Below, piece after piece: positions 26,969-35,225 of a stretch of DNA of 64,000 nt. The stretch is from SXRF01 sp964624555 (GTDB lineage: Bacteria; Pseudomonadota; Alphaproteobacteria; Rickettsiales; SXRF01), in contig CAZUXB010000004.1 of the NCBI GenBank assembly GCA_964624555.1, forward strand, positions 1 through 64,000. The letters run 5' to 3'. The position numbers and the translations under genes are program-made. Under the pieces are notes generated by a model that ran no database searches, was not told where the DNA came from, and was given only the letters and a program-made list of their open reading frames with translations. Position 1 is the first letter of the stretch. Each line of letters starts with the position of its first letter.

Positions 26969-29124
26969 GTCTGCCAGCGTTCTACGCTCTGCACCACCTC
27001 TTTGCTGCGCAGATTGGCGATGATGTTGTTTAAGTGGCGGAGGTCGCGCACCTCAATGTCTATGAGCATTTCAAAGAAATCCATTGAGCGGTTGGTTATC
27101 TTGAAGTTGCTTATATTGCCGTTCTCGCGGGCGATGACGTTGGTGACCGTGGCCATAGCTGCCGGTTCGTTGCTGATATTGAGCCGGAGCCTGCCGATGT
27201 GCCCGGATTCGTTCTGGTCGCGTTCCCAGGCTACGTCTATCCAGCGTTCCGGGGAATCGGCATAGTTTTCCAGAGTTTCGCAATCCATGGTGTGGATGGT
27301 CACGCCCTTGCCGGTGGTGACGATACCAACGATACGGTCCCCGGGTATGGGGTGGCAGCAACCAGCGAAGTGGATGGCCATGCCTGATATCAGGCCTTTG
27401 ATCGGCATTGGTGCCGCGCTGCTTTCCTTCTTTTTGCGGAAAGGATTGGGTAGGCTTGAGAGCATCGAGGTAACGCCGCTTACCGGCTGCGGTTTTTTGT
27501 GGCCGAGCACGATTTCCGCCACCTGCTGGCGGCTTATCACACCTTCGCCGACCTCGGCTATCACATCCTCAACGGTTTTTTTGTTGAAGGCGGGCAGATG
27601 CGGTTCGATCATCTTTTCGCTAAATTCTTCGCCTTCCTGTTTGAAGGTCTTGGTAAGAATCGCCGTGCCCAGCGTGATATACTCCGCCCGCTGCGACACA
27701 CGTACGAATTTGCGTATCTCGCTGCGCGCTTTGCCGGTGACCACGAAACGCTCCCAGCTTGGGGAAGGGGTCTGGGTTTTACTCGTTATTATCTCCACCT
27801 GGTCGCCGTTTTTAAGCTGGGTGCGCAGGGGAACAATACGCCCGTTTATCTTCGCACCAACACAGGTATCGCCCACGCCGGAGTGGATACCATAGGCAAA
27901 ATCCACCGGCGTAGCGCCGCGCGGGAAGGCGATGATATCGCCCTTGGGAGTGAAGCAGAATACCTGATCCTGATACATTTCGAGCTTAGTATTTTCGAGG
28001 AATTCTTCCGGGTTTTCCGACTGGTCGAGAATCTCCAGAAGCTCGCGTATCCAGCGCAGTTTTTTGCCATCTTTGCCGGCATTGGCCCCCTGTTTATACG
28101 ACCAGTGTGCAGCCAGACCATACTCGGCGATTTCGTCCATATCGTGGGTGCGGATCTGTATCTCCACGCTCTGCTGGGCAGGCCCGAGAACAGCGGTGTG
28201 TATCGACTGGTAGCCGTTGGATTTGGGCGTGGAGATATAATCCTTGAAGCGGCCCGGTATGGTGTGCCACTCGGCATGGACAACACCTAATGCCTGATAA
28301 CATTCCGCGATGCTATCAACCGTTATGCGGAAAGCAACGATATCGGAAAGCTGTTCAAAGGCTATCTGTTTGCGCTCCATTTTTTTCCAGATGGAAAACG
28401 GTTTTTTCTCACGGCCGGTGATAACAGCATTGGGAAGTCCGGCTTCGGTGAGTTTTTCGCGCAGCGTCGACATGGTCTTTTCTACCTCGGCGGCGCCCTG
28501 TTCGCGCAGGAACTGCATGCGGGTGACAATAGATTCGCGCGCCTCAGGATATAATTCAGCAAAGGCAAGGTCCTGCAATTCTTCCTTGATGGTGCGCATC
28601 CCGATACGCTCGGCAAGGGCCGCGTAAATTTCCAGAGTTTCGCGGGCGATGCGCTGGCGTTTTTCAGGTTTCTTAATGTGCGACAGCGTTTCCATATTGT
28701 GCAGGCGGTCGGCAAGTTTCACCAGCAGCACGCGCAGATCTTCGCTCATGGCAATAAGCAGTTTGCGGAAATTCTCCGCCTGCTTCATGTTCTCGGATTT
28801 GCCTTCAAGGCGCGATAATTTAGTTACGCCATCGACAAGGCCGCGGATTTCCTTGCCGAAATTGGCTTCTATGGAATCGAGCGTGGCGTCGGTATCTTCT
28901 ACAGTGTCATGGAGCAGGGCGGTGACTATCGAAGCACCGTCAAGTTTGTATTTGGTAAGGCTATAGGCAACCTCAATAGGATGCGAAAAATACAATTCGC
29001 CCGAGGCGCGTTGCTGCGTCCCATGCGCCTTCAACCCAAACGCATAGGCCCGCTTTATAAGGTCGGCATCAACATTCGGGTCGTAAGACCGGATTTTTTC
29101 AATTAGGGCATCTTCACTGATCAT
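26965..29124 (-). CDS. spoT: Bifunctional (p)ppGpp synthetase/hydrolase (Rel/SpoT)
   Basis: 719 aa, full length. The HD hydrolase domain is intact (LLHDTVEDT with His72-Asp73, and FSHPIEVA). The synthetase has RFKDYISTPKSNGYQSIHT, the TGS domain starts CFTPKGDIIAFPRGATPVDF, and a C-terminal ACT domain follows the GCCHPIPGD zinc-finger region. The intact sites predict both making and breaking of the alarmone. Alphaproteobacteria usually carry a single such enzyme. Confidence 0.97.
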   Translation of the reverse strand: MISEDALIEKIRSYDPNVDADLIKRAYAFGLKAHGTQQRASGELYFSHPIEVAYSLTKYKLDGASIVTALLHDTVEDTDATLDSIEANFGKEIRGLVDGVTKLSRLEGKSENMKQAENFRKLLIAMSEDLRVLLVKLADRLHNMETLSHIKKPEKRQRIARETLEIYAALAERIGMRTIKEELQDLAFAELYPEARESIVTRMQFLREQGAAEVEKTMSTLREKLTEAGLPNAVITGREKKPFSIWKKMERKQIAFEQLSDIVAFRITVDSIAECYQALGVVHAEWHTIPGRFKDYISTPKSNGYQSIHTAVLGPAQQSVEIQIRTHDMDEIAEYGLAAHWSYKQGANAGKDGKKLRWIRELLEILDQSENPEEFLENTKLEMYQDQVFCFTPKGDIIAFPRGATPVDFAYGIHSGVGDTCVGAKINGRIVPLRTQLKNGDQVEIITSKTQTPSPSWERFVVTGKARSEIRKFVRVSQRAEYITLGTAILTKTFKQEGEEFSEKMIEPHLPAFNKKTVEDVIAEVGEGVISRQQVAEIVLGHKKPQPVSGVTSMLSSLPNPFRKKKESSAAPMPIKGLISGMAIHFAGCCHPIPGDRIVGIVTTGKGVTIHTMDCETLENYADSPERWIDVAWERDQNESGHIGRLRLNISNEPAAMATVTNVIARENGNISNFKITNRSMDFFEMLIDIEVRDLRHLNNIIANLRSKEVVQSVERWQT

Positions 29125-29160
29125 CCCGCCAGTTTATCATAAAAAACAAGGCATTACAAT

Positions 29161-29222
29161 CGATAACTCGAGAACTAGAGGACCCGATTACTCGAATTCT
29201 CTAGTCCTCGAATCCTCTAATT
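29161..29222. repeat. Low-complexity hairpin upstream of rel/spoT
   Basis: Arms CTCGAGAACTAGAGGACCCGA and CTCTAGTCCTCGAATCCTCTA are imperfect complements made of short repeated words. The same word family appears at 58946-59041 and 59761-59825. Confidence 0.7.
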
Positions 29223-29253
29223 CAAAACTCTGTGTGGCCAGATACTCAACGGT

Positions 29254-29343
29254 TTAGGACTTGTTAACTACACGGACAGGTTCTCCTGCCCGCACGGGTT
29301 TGCATAAAAGGTGAAGCGTAACCAACGCCGCACCAGTTTCCAT
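29254..29343 (-). CDS. Possible 29-aa peptide, doubtful
   Basis: A short frame begins METGAALVTLHLLCKP and ends VVNKS. A GAGG lies only two bases before the ATG, too near for a good ribosome site. It covers a G+C-rich folded segment, so the coding look may be a by-product of an RNA or of a decayed repeat. Not recognised with certainty. Confidence 0.2.
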   Translation of the reverse strand: METGAALVTLHLLCKPVRAGEPVRVVNKS

Positions 29344-29449
29344 AGCCTCACACCGTACAGCCTGATTAAGGCGGTGTTGTGTTATCTATAGTTTCAATTC
29401 AACTCTACGGGTTAGACGTATAATTTTCGTCATTGCTCACAACTTCTTC

Positions 29450-29545
29450 TCCCTCTCCCCTTGCGGGAGAGGGTCGGGGTGAGGGGTATGTCATAAAACT
29501 TACCCCCCATCCTAACCTTCCCCCGCAAGGGGGGAAGGGATTTAT
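29450..29545. repeat. CCCTCTCC-family palindromic repeat
   Basis: CCCTCTCCCCTTGCGGGAG is followed by a second, related hairpin (CCTTCCCCCGCAAGGGGGG). The layout of two back-to-back palindromes joined by a GGGGTGAGGG linker is shared with the copies at 32944-33066 and 46203-46292. Confidence 0.75.
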
Positions 29546-29794
29546 GGAGTATGCAATGACGGAATTGATATACGCAATCAACCCCGCAGGATGAGTCCAG
29601 ATGTCGCGCCGATCCGTTCGGCTTTCCATGGAATATCTGACCACATTACTCTTCATCTTTCCGAGCATTGGCGTTGTTAGCCATTGGCTCGTGTATTAAG
29701 TATACACGTCGCCTTGGCTGCCTAGCCACTGCTCGAAAATACTCGAGTAATCCCAGAGTATGGGAGAACAAAATGGTCGGGAAGGGGCTTTTTT

Positions 29795-29862
29795 TAGTTA
29801 CTAGTTACCGGTTACTAGCTACCAGAAAAATACTCGTAACTGGTAACACGTAACTGGTAACT
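29795..29862. repeat. GTAACTGGTAAC-type hairpin repeat
   Basis: The left arm (AGTTACTAGTTACCGGTTAC) and right arm (CGTAACTGGTAACACGTAAC) are imperfect complements built from GTTAC/GTAAC words. A sister copy lies at 45083-45156. Confidence 0.7.
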
Positions 29863-29868
29863 TGCTGA

Positions 29869-29946
29869 TTACACCAAATTCTTATTGAGTTTAGTATTGC
29901 CGGTTTCGGCCGGATTCAGCAACAATTCGTAATGTGCGGCACCGGC
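29869..29946 (-). pseudogene. Relic of ilvB 3' end (26 codons)
   Basis: Read on the minus strand this encodes AGAAHYELLLNPAETG followed by NTKLNKNLV and a stop, matching the last 25 residues of the IlvB encoded at 31083-32930 with two substitutions (S-A to N-T) and several silent changes. It lies on the far side of the prepilin gene from ilvB. It must be an old partial duplication, with the prepilin gene now between the two copies. Confidence 0.85.
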
Positions 29947-29961
29947 CAAGGGGAGCCGTTG

Positions 29962-31008
29962 CTACTGGAATTTAATGGATAGCTCACAATTTTTTTGATC
30001 TGAATTGTACAGTGAATATTTAATGGTCACGCCGGGTACGCCGCCATTGTCAAAGCAGCTACCAGAATACGGATACATAGCAGGATTTGGAAGAGTCATA
30101 GCATTAAGGCTTGTCCATGTTTCCCCAATGCCACCCGAAGCAGTAGCAGCAAGATAGCGGTCTTCAATCATCAAAATAGTTCTCCATAAATACAGTACAT
30201 TTACATTTCCTGTAAAAGGCAGCCCATCATCGATCTTATTATCGATGTTATATGCTTGTTGTACTGATAATGAACGTGGATTTGACGAAGAGCCTGAAAC
30301 AGTTACTATGGTTCCATTGGCGCCTACGGAAGCTGGTGCAGCCAAACCCGATATACCAAAATAGTTTTTTCTATCTTTCAATAATGTACTTATTCCATCA
30401 TTATAGACATACACATAAATGCTGTTTCCTATTACGGCTCTGGGAAGCAAGCTGCTAATGGACGGTGAAGATGCCTCAGTTAATACTCCTGGCAGGCCAG
30501 AGCTTGCACTAGCAAAAAGGCTGAAATTGCCACCTATAAGTTTTGCCGCGCTCAAATCTTGCCAGAAGAGACCATTTTCCCCATCTGAACATAAGAAACA
30601 GGAGCTTCCCTGCATAATACCATCGTCATTACCTGTACCTGCGGTTCCTCCCCTCGCTACAAAACCAAATCCGCTAGCAGTTGGGTCTGGTATGTCTCCT
30701 GGCAGGGAACCATACTTGACCTTGAACGTATTAACGGCCGTTTGGTATTTTTCAATCTGGCTTATCTGTGCTCTGATTTCTGCGGAACTTATGAGATCAC
30801 GACCCACCAGCACCCCGCCCACCAGCAGGCCAATGATTACCAGCACAATCGCCAGTTCAACAAGGGTAAATCCTCTTGTCACCCCGCACGTGGTTAGCGG
30901 TGGTCTGGAGCTACAATTTATGACAGTGGTTTTATCACCGGATACCGCAACAAGTGCGGTATGACAGGAATTGCAACCTGAAGTTGAGGGGGGGGGTAAT
31001 ATTTTCAT
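29962..31008 (-). CDS. Prepilin-like protein with long repeat-derived leader
   Basis: 348 aa. The type IV pilin/pseudopilin signature is clear: the prepilin cleavage site G46-F47 in RGFTLVELAIVLVIIGLLVGG, then the long N-terminal helix and a globular Ser/Gly-rich C-terminal domain with Cys pairs. The leader is 46 residues instead of the 6-10 of ordinary prepilins (8 in the paralogue at 56752-57585). Its middle is encoded by the palindromic repeat at 30940-30965, so the leader was lengthened by repeat insertion. The assembly machinery is not in the window. A sigma-70-type promoter lies at 31043-31071. Confidence 0.85.
   Translation of the reverse strand: MKILPPPSTSGCNSCHTALVAVSGDKTTVINCSSRPPLTTCGVTRGFTLVELAIVLVIIGLLVGGVLVGRDLISSAEIRAQISQIEKYQTAVNTFKVKYGSLPGDIPDPTASGFGFVARGGTAGTGNDDGIMQGSSCFLCSDGENGLFWQDLSAAKLIGGNFSLFASASSGLPGVLTEASSPSISSLLPRAVIGNSIYVYVYNDGISTLLKDRKNYFGISGLAAPASVGANGTIVTVSGSSSNPRSLSVQQAYNIDNKIDDGLPFTGNVNVLYLWRTILMIEDRYLAATASGGIGETWTSLNAMTLPNPAMYPYSGSCFDNGGVPGVTIKYSLYNSDQKNCELSIKFQ
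30940..30965. repeat. GGATACCGCA...TGCGGTATGAC repeat inside prepilin leader
   Basis: Palindromic element with arms ATACCGCA and TGCGGTAT, sitting within the leader-peptide codons of the prepilin gene. Confidence 0.75.
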
Positions 31009-31042
31009 GGATTACTTTTATTTTTTTGTTTTTGTTAAGCTA

Positions 31043-31071
31043 TTTGTAACTAAAGCAAGGATACTTGGCAA
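31043..31071 (-). promoter_or_regulatory. Sigma-70-type promoter of the first prepilin gene
   Basis: On the minus strand: -35 TTGCCA, 17-base spacer, -10 TACAAA. The whole 32-base stretch including the spacer matches the region upstream of the second prepilin gene at 27 positions, so the promoter was duplicated with the gene. Confidence 0.6.
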
Positions 31072-31082
31072 TGCAAAAGGAC

Positions 31083-32930
31083 TTACACCAAATTCTTATT
31101 GAGCTTCGCGCTGCCCGTTTCGGCGGGGTTGAGCAGCAGTTCGTAGTGTGCCGCGCCTGCCGGGATCATCGGATACACGTTCTCGTTCTGGTCAACCAGC
31201 ATGTCCACTATCACCGGGCCTTTATGCGCGATCATTTCCTTGATGGTGGCATCGACATTTTCAACCTTATCGCAACGCAGGCCCTTCATGCCGTAAGCTT
31301 CGGCGAGCTTCACGAAATCGGGCAGGGAATCCATGTAGGATTCGCTGTAACGGTTGCCGTGGAACATCTCCTGCCACTGGCGTACCATGCCCATATAGCG
31401 GTTGTTGAGGATAAAAATTTTCAGCGGCAGACGGTATTGCATGATGGTGGAAAGTTCCTGAATGTTCATAAGCACTGAGGCTTCACCGCTCACACACACC
31501 ACGAGGTCATCAGGATGCGCGATCTGCACACCCACCGCCGCCGGAACGCCATAACCCATAGTGCCTAAGCCACCGGAGGTAAGCCAGTGGTGCGGTTTAT
31601 CGTACTTCAAAAACTGCGCTGCCCACATCTGGTGCTGGCCGACATCTGTTGTTACGAAGGTGTTATGTTTTTTGGTAAGTTCGTTTAGGCGGTCGAGCGC
31701 GTATTGCGGTTTGATTATTTTATCATCCTGCTTATAGGAAAAACTTTTGCGCGCGCGCCATGTTTCAATCTTGTCCCACCAGCCTTCGCAAGCAGGGCGC
31801 GCGATGGCTGTCGCGCCGGAGCCTGATTCAGGCGAAGGCGGGCTGTCGCCGCTTGCTTCGGCTCGGCAAGCCATTGGGAAGTGCTCCTTCCATAATCTGA
31901 GCATCTGCTCCACCACCGCGCCGGCATCGCCGATGATCGGCACATGCACACGCACCACCTTGTTGATGGAGGAGGCATCAATATCCACGTGTATCTTTTT
32001 CGAGTTCAGCGAAAACGCATCGAGGCGGCCAGTCACGCGGTCGTCAAAACGCGCACCAATGTTTATCATCACATCGCATTCGGCCATGCACATATTGGCT
32101 TCGAGGGAACCGTGCATACCAAGCATGCCCACGAATTGCGGGTCGTTACCCGGAAATGCGCCAAGGCCCATCAGGGTAGTGGTGCAGGGGAAACCAGTCA
32201 GGTGCACCAGCTCAGTGAGCAGCTTGCAGGCTTTCTCACCGGAATTGATGAGGCCGCCGCCGACATAGAATATCGGGCGTTTTGCCGTTGCCATCAGCGC
32301 TACCGCTTTTTCAATTTGCGAAATATCCGGCTTCGGAATCGGCTTGAATGAGGGGCGGTTCACTTCCACTTTTTCGGTATAACTGCCCATGCTGTTCATG
32401 ATGTTTTTGGGTATATCGATAACCACCGGGCCGGGACGTCCTGAACGTGCGACATGGAATGCCTCGTGCACGATGCGCGGCAGGTCGGCTATATCACGCA
32501 CAAGGTAGTTATGCTTGGTGCAGGAACGGGTGATTCCAGTTGTATCCGCTTCCTGAAAGGCATCGGAACCGATGAGATGGGTAGGCACCTGACCGGTGAT
32601 GCAGACTAATGGAATCGAATCAAGCATCGCATCGGTAAGGCCGGTGACCGCGTTGGTAGCGCCGGGGCCGGAGGTAACCAGCACCACGCCGACCTTGCCG
32701 GTAGAACGTGCATAACCTTCCGCCGCATGGGTTGCAGCCTGCTCATGGCGCACGAGTACATGGCGCAACTGGTTCTGTTTGAATATCGCGTCATAGACCG
32801 GCAGCACCGCACCACCAGGATAACCGAAGATGGTATCCACCCCTTCATTGATGATGGCTTTGACGATGATCTCAGCCCCCACCATTTCAGAATTGGTTGC
32901 TTCCATAGGTTTAGTTTTTGCCTGTGTCAT
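31083..32930 (-). CDS. ilvB: Acetolactate synthase large subunit
   Basis: 615 aa. It makes acetolactate or acetohydroxybutyrate for valine, leucine and isoleucine synthesis, using thiamine diphosphate. The catalytic Glu lies in RHEQAATHAAEGYAR, the ThDP-binding GDG-type region is replaced by the CVSGEASVLMN motif, and the FAD-binding middle domain is present. A segment of about 25 residues (SGDSPPSPESGSGATAIA, encoded at about 31790-31870) is extra relative to the family and looks repeat-derived. The small subunit ilvN, normally next in the operon, is absent; the prepilin gene lies there instead. Confidence 0.94.
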   Translation of the reverse strand: MTQAKTKPMEATNSEMVGAEIIVKAIINEGVDTIFGYPGGAVLPVYDAIFKQNQLRHVLVRHEQAATHAAEGYARSTGKVGVVLVTSGPGATNAVTGLTDAMLDSIPLVCITGQVPTHLIGSDAFQEADTTGITRSCTKHNYLVRDIADLPRIVHEAFHVARSGRPGPVVIDIPKNIMNSMGSYTEKVEVNRPSFKPIPKPDISQIEKAVALMATAKRPIFYVGGGLINSGEKACKLLTELVHLTGFPCTTTLMGLGAFPGNDPQFVGMLGMHGSLEANMCMAECDVMINIGARFDDRVTGRLDAFSLNSKKIHVDIDASSINKVVRVHVPIIGDAGAVVEQMLRLWKEHFPMACRAEASGDSPPSPESGSGATAIARPACEGWWDKIETWRARKSFSYKQDDKIIKPQYALDRLNELTKKHNTFVTTDVGQHQMWAAQFLKYDKPHHWLTSGGLGTMGYGVPAAVGVQIAHPDDLVVCVSGEASVLMNIQELSTIMQYRLPLKIFILNNRYMGMVRQWQEMFHGNRYSESYMDSLPDFVKLAEAYGMKGLRCDKVENVDATIKEMIAHKGPVIVDMLVDQNENVYPMIPAGAAHYELLLNPAETGSAKLNKNLV

Positions 32931-32943
32931 AAATTTCCATAAA

Positions 32944-33066
32944 CACCCTCTCCCTCTGGGAGAGGATTCCTTAAAACTCCCTCTCCCTCCGGGAGAGGGC
33001 TGGGGTGAGGGCTAAGTAATATATAGAACAAAGCCCTCATCCTAACCTTCTCCCAAAGGGAGAAGT
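32944..33066. repeat. CCCTCTCC-family double palindrome upstream of ilvB
   Basis: Three related arms, CCCTCTCCCTCTGGGAGAGG, CCCTCTCCCTCCGGGAGAGG and CCTTCTCCCAAAGGGAGAAG, are joined by GGGGTGAGGG. It lies between the starts/ends of ilvB and the GGDEF gene. Confidence 0.8.
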
Positions 33067-33126
33067 GAAAAGATTGTAAAAAAGACAGGAATGCTAACGT
33101 TTTTAGCGGATTCGGTCAATAGCTTA

Positions 33127-34203
33127 TCAGTGTGGCGCGATACTTATTTGACCATGTCTGGATGGGTTCTGACTTTGGATTGCACCCATGAATGTATCAT
33201 GGAACCCTTCATCTTCCGGGAGCATTATCTTTGGAGAAGGAACAATGATACCGCCCTGTGCACGCAGAGGGTCGGTTATTATTTGCTTAGCAGGACGTTT
33301 TGTTCCAAGTTGGTCTCTGCCAAACCTTTTTTCCAACATGCCGCGGACGACTTTTTCAGCCTCTTCGCGGTCATCGGCCTGTGGTATACCGCCGCTGATA
33401 GTAGCGGCATATTTTTTGGATGGGATCTTATCATTAGCCTCATCTTTTTGGGCGGCGGTGACAGAAAAATGGATAAGTTTGTCGACCTCTTCCTTGCGGG
33501 TGCTGGCTATCTCGCCTTCGGGAAGCTTGGTAAGTAACTCGGCACAGCCCATAGCTGCCGATACCTGAACGGGAGCTTCCACATGGGTATGGTCATCCTT
33601 ACAGATACAGCCAATATTTGGATCGGTATTAAGGCTGTCCCTAGCCATTTGCTCCAGTATTGGGCGGAGTCTGGCCTTGGCCTCTTCCGGGGTACATTCT
33701 TTCATGATGATGCCGAACTCATCGCCGCCGAAACGGGCGAAAATATCACCTTCCGGAGAACGTGGGCGCCCTGCCTGATTTGGCTTGCGCAGCCTTTTAG
33801 TAATATAATCTGACATGTATTTTATGGCCCTGTCACCACCATTGCCGTAGCTTATGTTATTAAGCTGCTTAAGGTAGTTGAGGTCTAAGAATACAATGGT
33901 TGTTGGTTTCAGGTCTGCCTCTGCACCTTCGGCATAGGTATCGGTATAATTCTTATTGGCAAGATGGCGTAGCGCCGAATCGAACGCATTGCGATTGAGC
34001 TTGCCGCTGGCCGGGTCGATAAAGGCTTCTCTCTCTGTTTTCCTTAATTCGTCGGCTACACCTTTGATTATCTGAAGCAGCTCTTTCTTATCATCGGGAA
34101 TATCACTTTCATTCTGTATCTGCATGGTCGCAGTGACAGCCCCTTCGCGCGGGAAGGCGGTGGTACGAAATAAATCAATGGTTTTCTGTATCAGGTCTAT
34201 CAT
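33127..34203 (-). CDS. GGDEF-domain protein (putative diguanylate cyclase)
   Basis: 358 aa. The catalytic GGDEF motif is intact (RFGGDEFGIIMKE, about residue 155), preceded by LDLNYLKQLNN, so cyclic-di-GMP synthesis is plausible. The N-terminal 60 residues are helical without a recognised sensor. A C-terminal extension of about 120 residues is unassigned. I see no RxxD inhibitory site just before GGDEF. An EAL-like protein is encoded at 55463-56689. Confidence 0.88.
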   Translation of the reverse strand: MIDLIQKTIDLFRTTAFPREGAVTATMQIQNESDIPDDKKELLQIIKGVADELRKTEREAFIDPASGKLNRNAFDSALRHLANKNYTDTYAEGAEADLKPTTIVFLDLNYLKQLNNISYGNGGDRAIKYMSDYITKRLRKPNQAGRPRSPEGDIFARFGGDEFGIIMKECTPEEAKARLRPILEQMARDSLNTDPNIGCICKDDHTHVEAPVQVSAAMGCAELLTKLPEGEIASTRKEEVDKLIHFSVTAAQKDEANDKIPSKKYAATISGGIPQADDREEAEKVVRGMLEKRFGRDQLGTKRPAKQIITDPLRAQGGIIVPSPKIMLPEDEGFHDTFMGAIQSQNPSRHGQISIAPH

Positions 34204-34240
34204 AGGTAGCTATTGAGTTGGGGGAGATCGGTTACCATAT

Positions 34241-34435
34241 TTACCTGCTACGGACCTGTTGAGGAGGCAATAACCTCCCGTACTTATCTACTGTTCTTGC
34301 CTCTTCCGCGGTTTCTTCGCCCGCTAGCAGCCTACCAATATATTGAACTGCTCCTTTTAATCCTTCAGGCTTTACTATTCTAGGCACAGATTGTAGCGCA
34401 TCCGGCGCCCATTTTTTCTGTTCAGATTCGTCCAT
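34241..34435 (-). CDS. Small hypothetical protein
   Basis: 64 aa, charged, no hydrophobic segment, not recognised. It precedes the GGDEF gene on the same strand by 37 bp. The ribosome site is weak (GAAGAA, 10 bases upstream). It could be a real short gene or chance. Confidence 0.4.
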   Translation of the reverse strand: MDESEQKKWAPDALQSVPRIVKPEGLKGAVQYIGRLLAGEETAEEARTVDKYGRLLPPQQVRSR

Positions 34436-34608
34436 ATTATTTTATTCTTCGGTTAAGTTGTTAATTGAAATATAGCAAATCCCGGTAAAAAATACTGTTA
34501 AGATTTGATGACAAATTAATTATAGCTATAAATCAGTATGTTAGTATCATAAATAAAGCAATTTGTCCAGTGTTTTAGGTGTCTGACCATGCCTATTATA
34601 TAAAATCC

Positions 34609-34676
34609 TTGAACCTGGTGCAAAATTGTGTATATTAACAAAATTGGAAGGTGGGCCTGTTTGCCCGCCTTTTTTA
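34609..34676 (+). promoter_or_regulatory. Promoter and 5' hairpin of the rimP-nusA operon
   Basis: TTGAAC (34609-34614), a 16-base spacer and TATATT (34631-34636) form a good sigma-70-type promoter. A 9-bp G+C-rich hairpin (AAGGTGGGC, loop CTGTTT, GCCCGCCTT; 34648-34671) followed by a T run begins only a few bases after the expected start of transcription. It looks like an intrinsic terminator or attenuator placed at the very 5' end of the operon mRNA. NusA autocontrol is known for this operon in other bacteria; a link to this hairpin is inferred. Confidence 0.65.
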
Positions 34677-34720
34677 TTTCTTGGAGTTTTATTTAGTCCT
34701 GTGCGTTGTTAGGTTGTGTA

Positions 34721-35221
34721 ATGGACGTAGTGTCGAAAATAGTCGAGATTATCGAGCCGTCGGTGGATGCGCTGGGTTACAGGCTGGTGCAGGTGAAGCT
34801 GGCCGATAGTGCCAAGCGCAAAACGCTGATGGTGATGGCCGAACGCAAAGACGATGTGATGATGGGCTTTGATGACTGCACGGAAATAAGTAACACCGTT
34901 TCCGCGCTGCTTGATGTGGAGGAGCCGATTTCCGGGGCTTATAACCTCGAGGTCTGCTCGCCGGGAATTGACCGCCCGCTGACCAAACGTGAGGATTATA
35001 CGCGTTATGCGGGCTATGAAATAAAGGCGGAGACGATAATACCGGTGAATAACCGCAAGCGTTTCAAAGGAGCGCTTAAAGGGATAAAAGGGGACGAGAT
35101 TACAATGGTGGTGGATGGGACGGAAATGAAATTTCCCTTTACCCATGTAAAAACCGCCAAGTTAGTGATGAATGACGAATTAGTTGCAAATTTTTTAAAG
35201 AAACAAAAAGTGAAAGGATAA
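34721..35221 (+). CDS. rimP: Ribosome maturation factor RimP
   Basis: 166 aa. It helps 30S subunit assembly. It starts MDVVSKIVEIIEPSVDALGY, with the N-terminal alpha/beta domain carrying YNLEVCSPGIDRPL and the C-terminal SH3-like barrel (GALKGIKGDEITMVVDG). ATG 34721 is chosen; a TTG 15 bases upstream would add five unconserved residues. It is the first gene of the rimP-nusA-infB cluster. Confidence 0.95.
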   Translation: MDVVSKIVEIIEPSVDALGYRLVQVKLADSAKRKTLMVMAERKDDVMMGFDDCTEISNTVSALLDVEEPISGAYNLEVCSPGIDRPLTKREDYTRYAGYEIKAETIIPVNNRKRFKGALKGIKGDEITMVVDGTEMKFPFTHVKTAKLVMNDELVANFLKKQKVKG

Positions 35222-35225
35222 TACA

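Larger units (their letters stand above)
29125..29961. other. 837-bp repeat-rich intergenic region
   Basis: From left to right it holds: a hairpin repeat (29161-29222); a GC-rich folded stretch with CAGG-TTCT-CCTG (about 29277-29288) that also contains a 29-codon minus-strand frame (29254-29343); a CCCTCTCC-family repeat (29450-29545); an unassigned block to 29790; another hairpin (29795-29862); and a relic of the ilvB 3' end (29869-29946). Longer reading frames here are built from repeat sequence and are not convincing genes. Confidence 0.6.

Noticed and set aside
27287..28290. Plus-strand frames of 200 or more codons opposite rel/spoT
   Set aside because: The minus strand encodes an unmistakable full-length Rel/Spo protein; the opposite frames are compositional shadows.
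29230..29400. tmRNA piece (ssrA), expected near smpB in some genomes
   Set aside because: No tag frame ending in Ala-Ala and no tRNA-like ends could be found on either strand.
29405..29668. 87-codon minus-strand frame after the rel/spoT gap
   Set aside because: More than a third of it is encoded by the CCCTCTCC repeat, so it is not convincing as a gene.
31040..31075. Sigma-54 promoter before the prepilin genes
   Set aside because: GC doublets near the right place exist, but the GG at -24 is missing; a sigma-70-type promoter with 17-base spacing fits much better.
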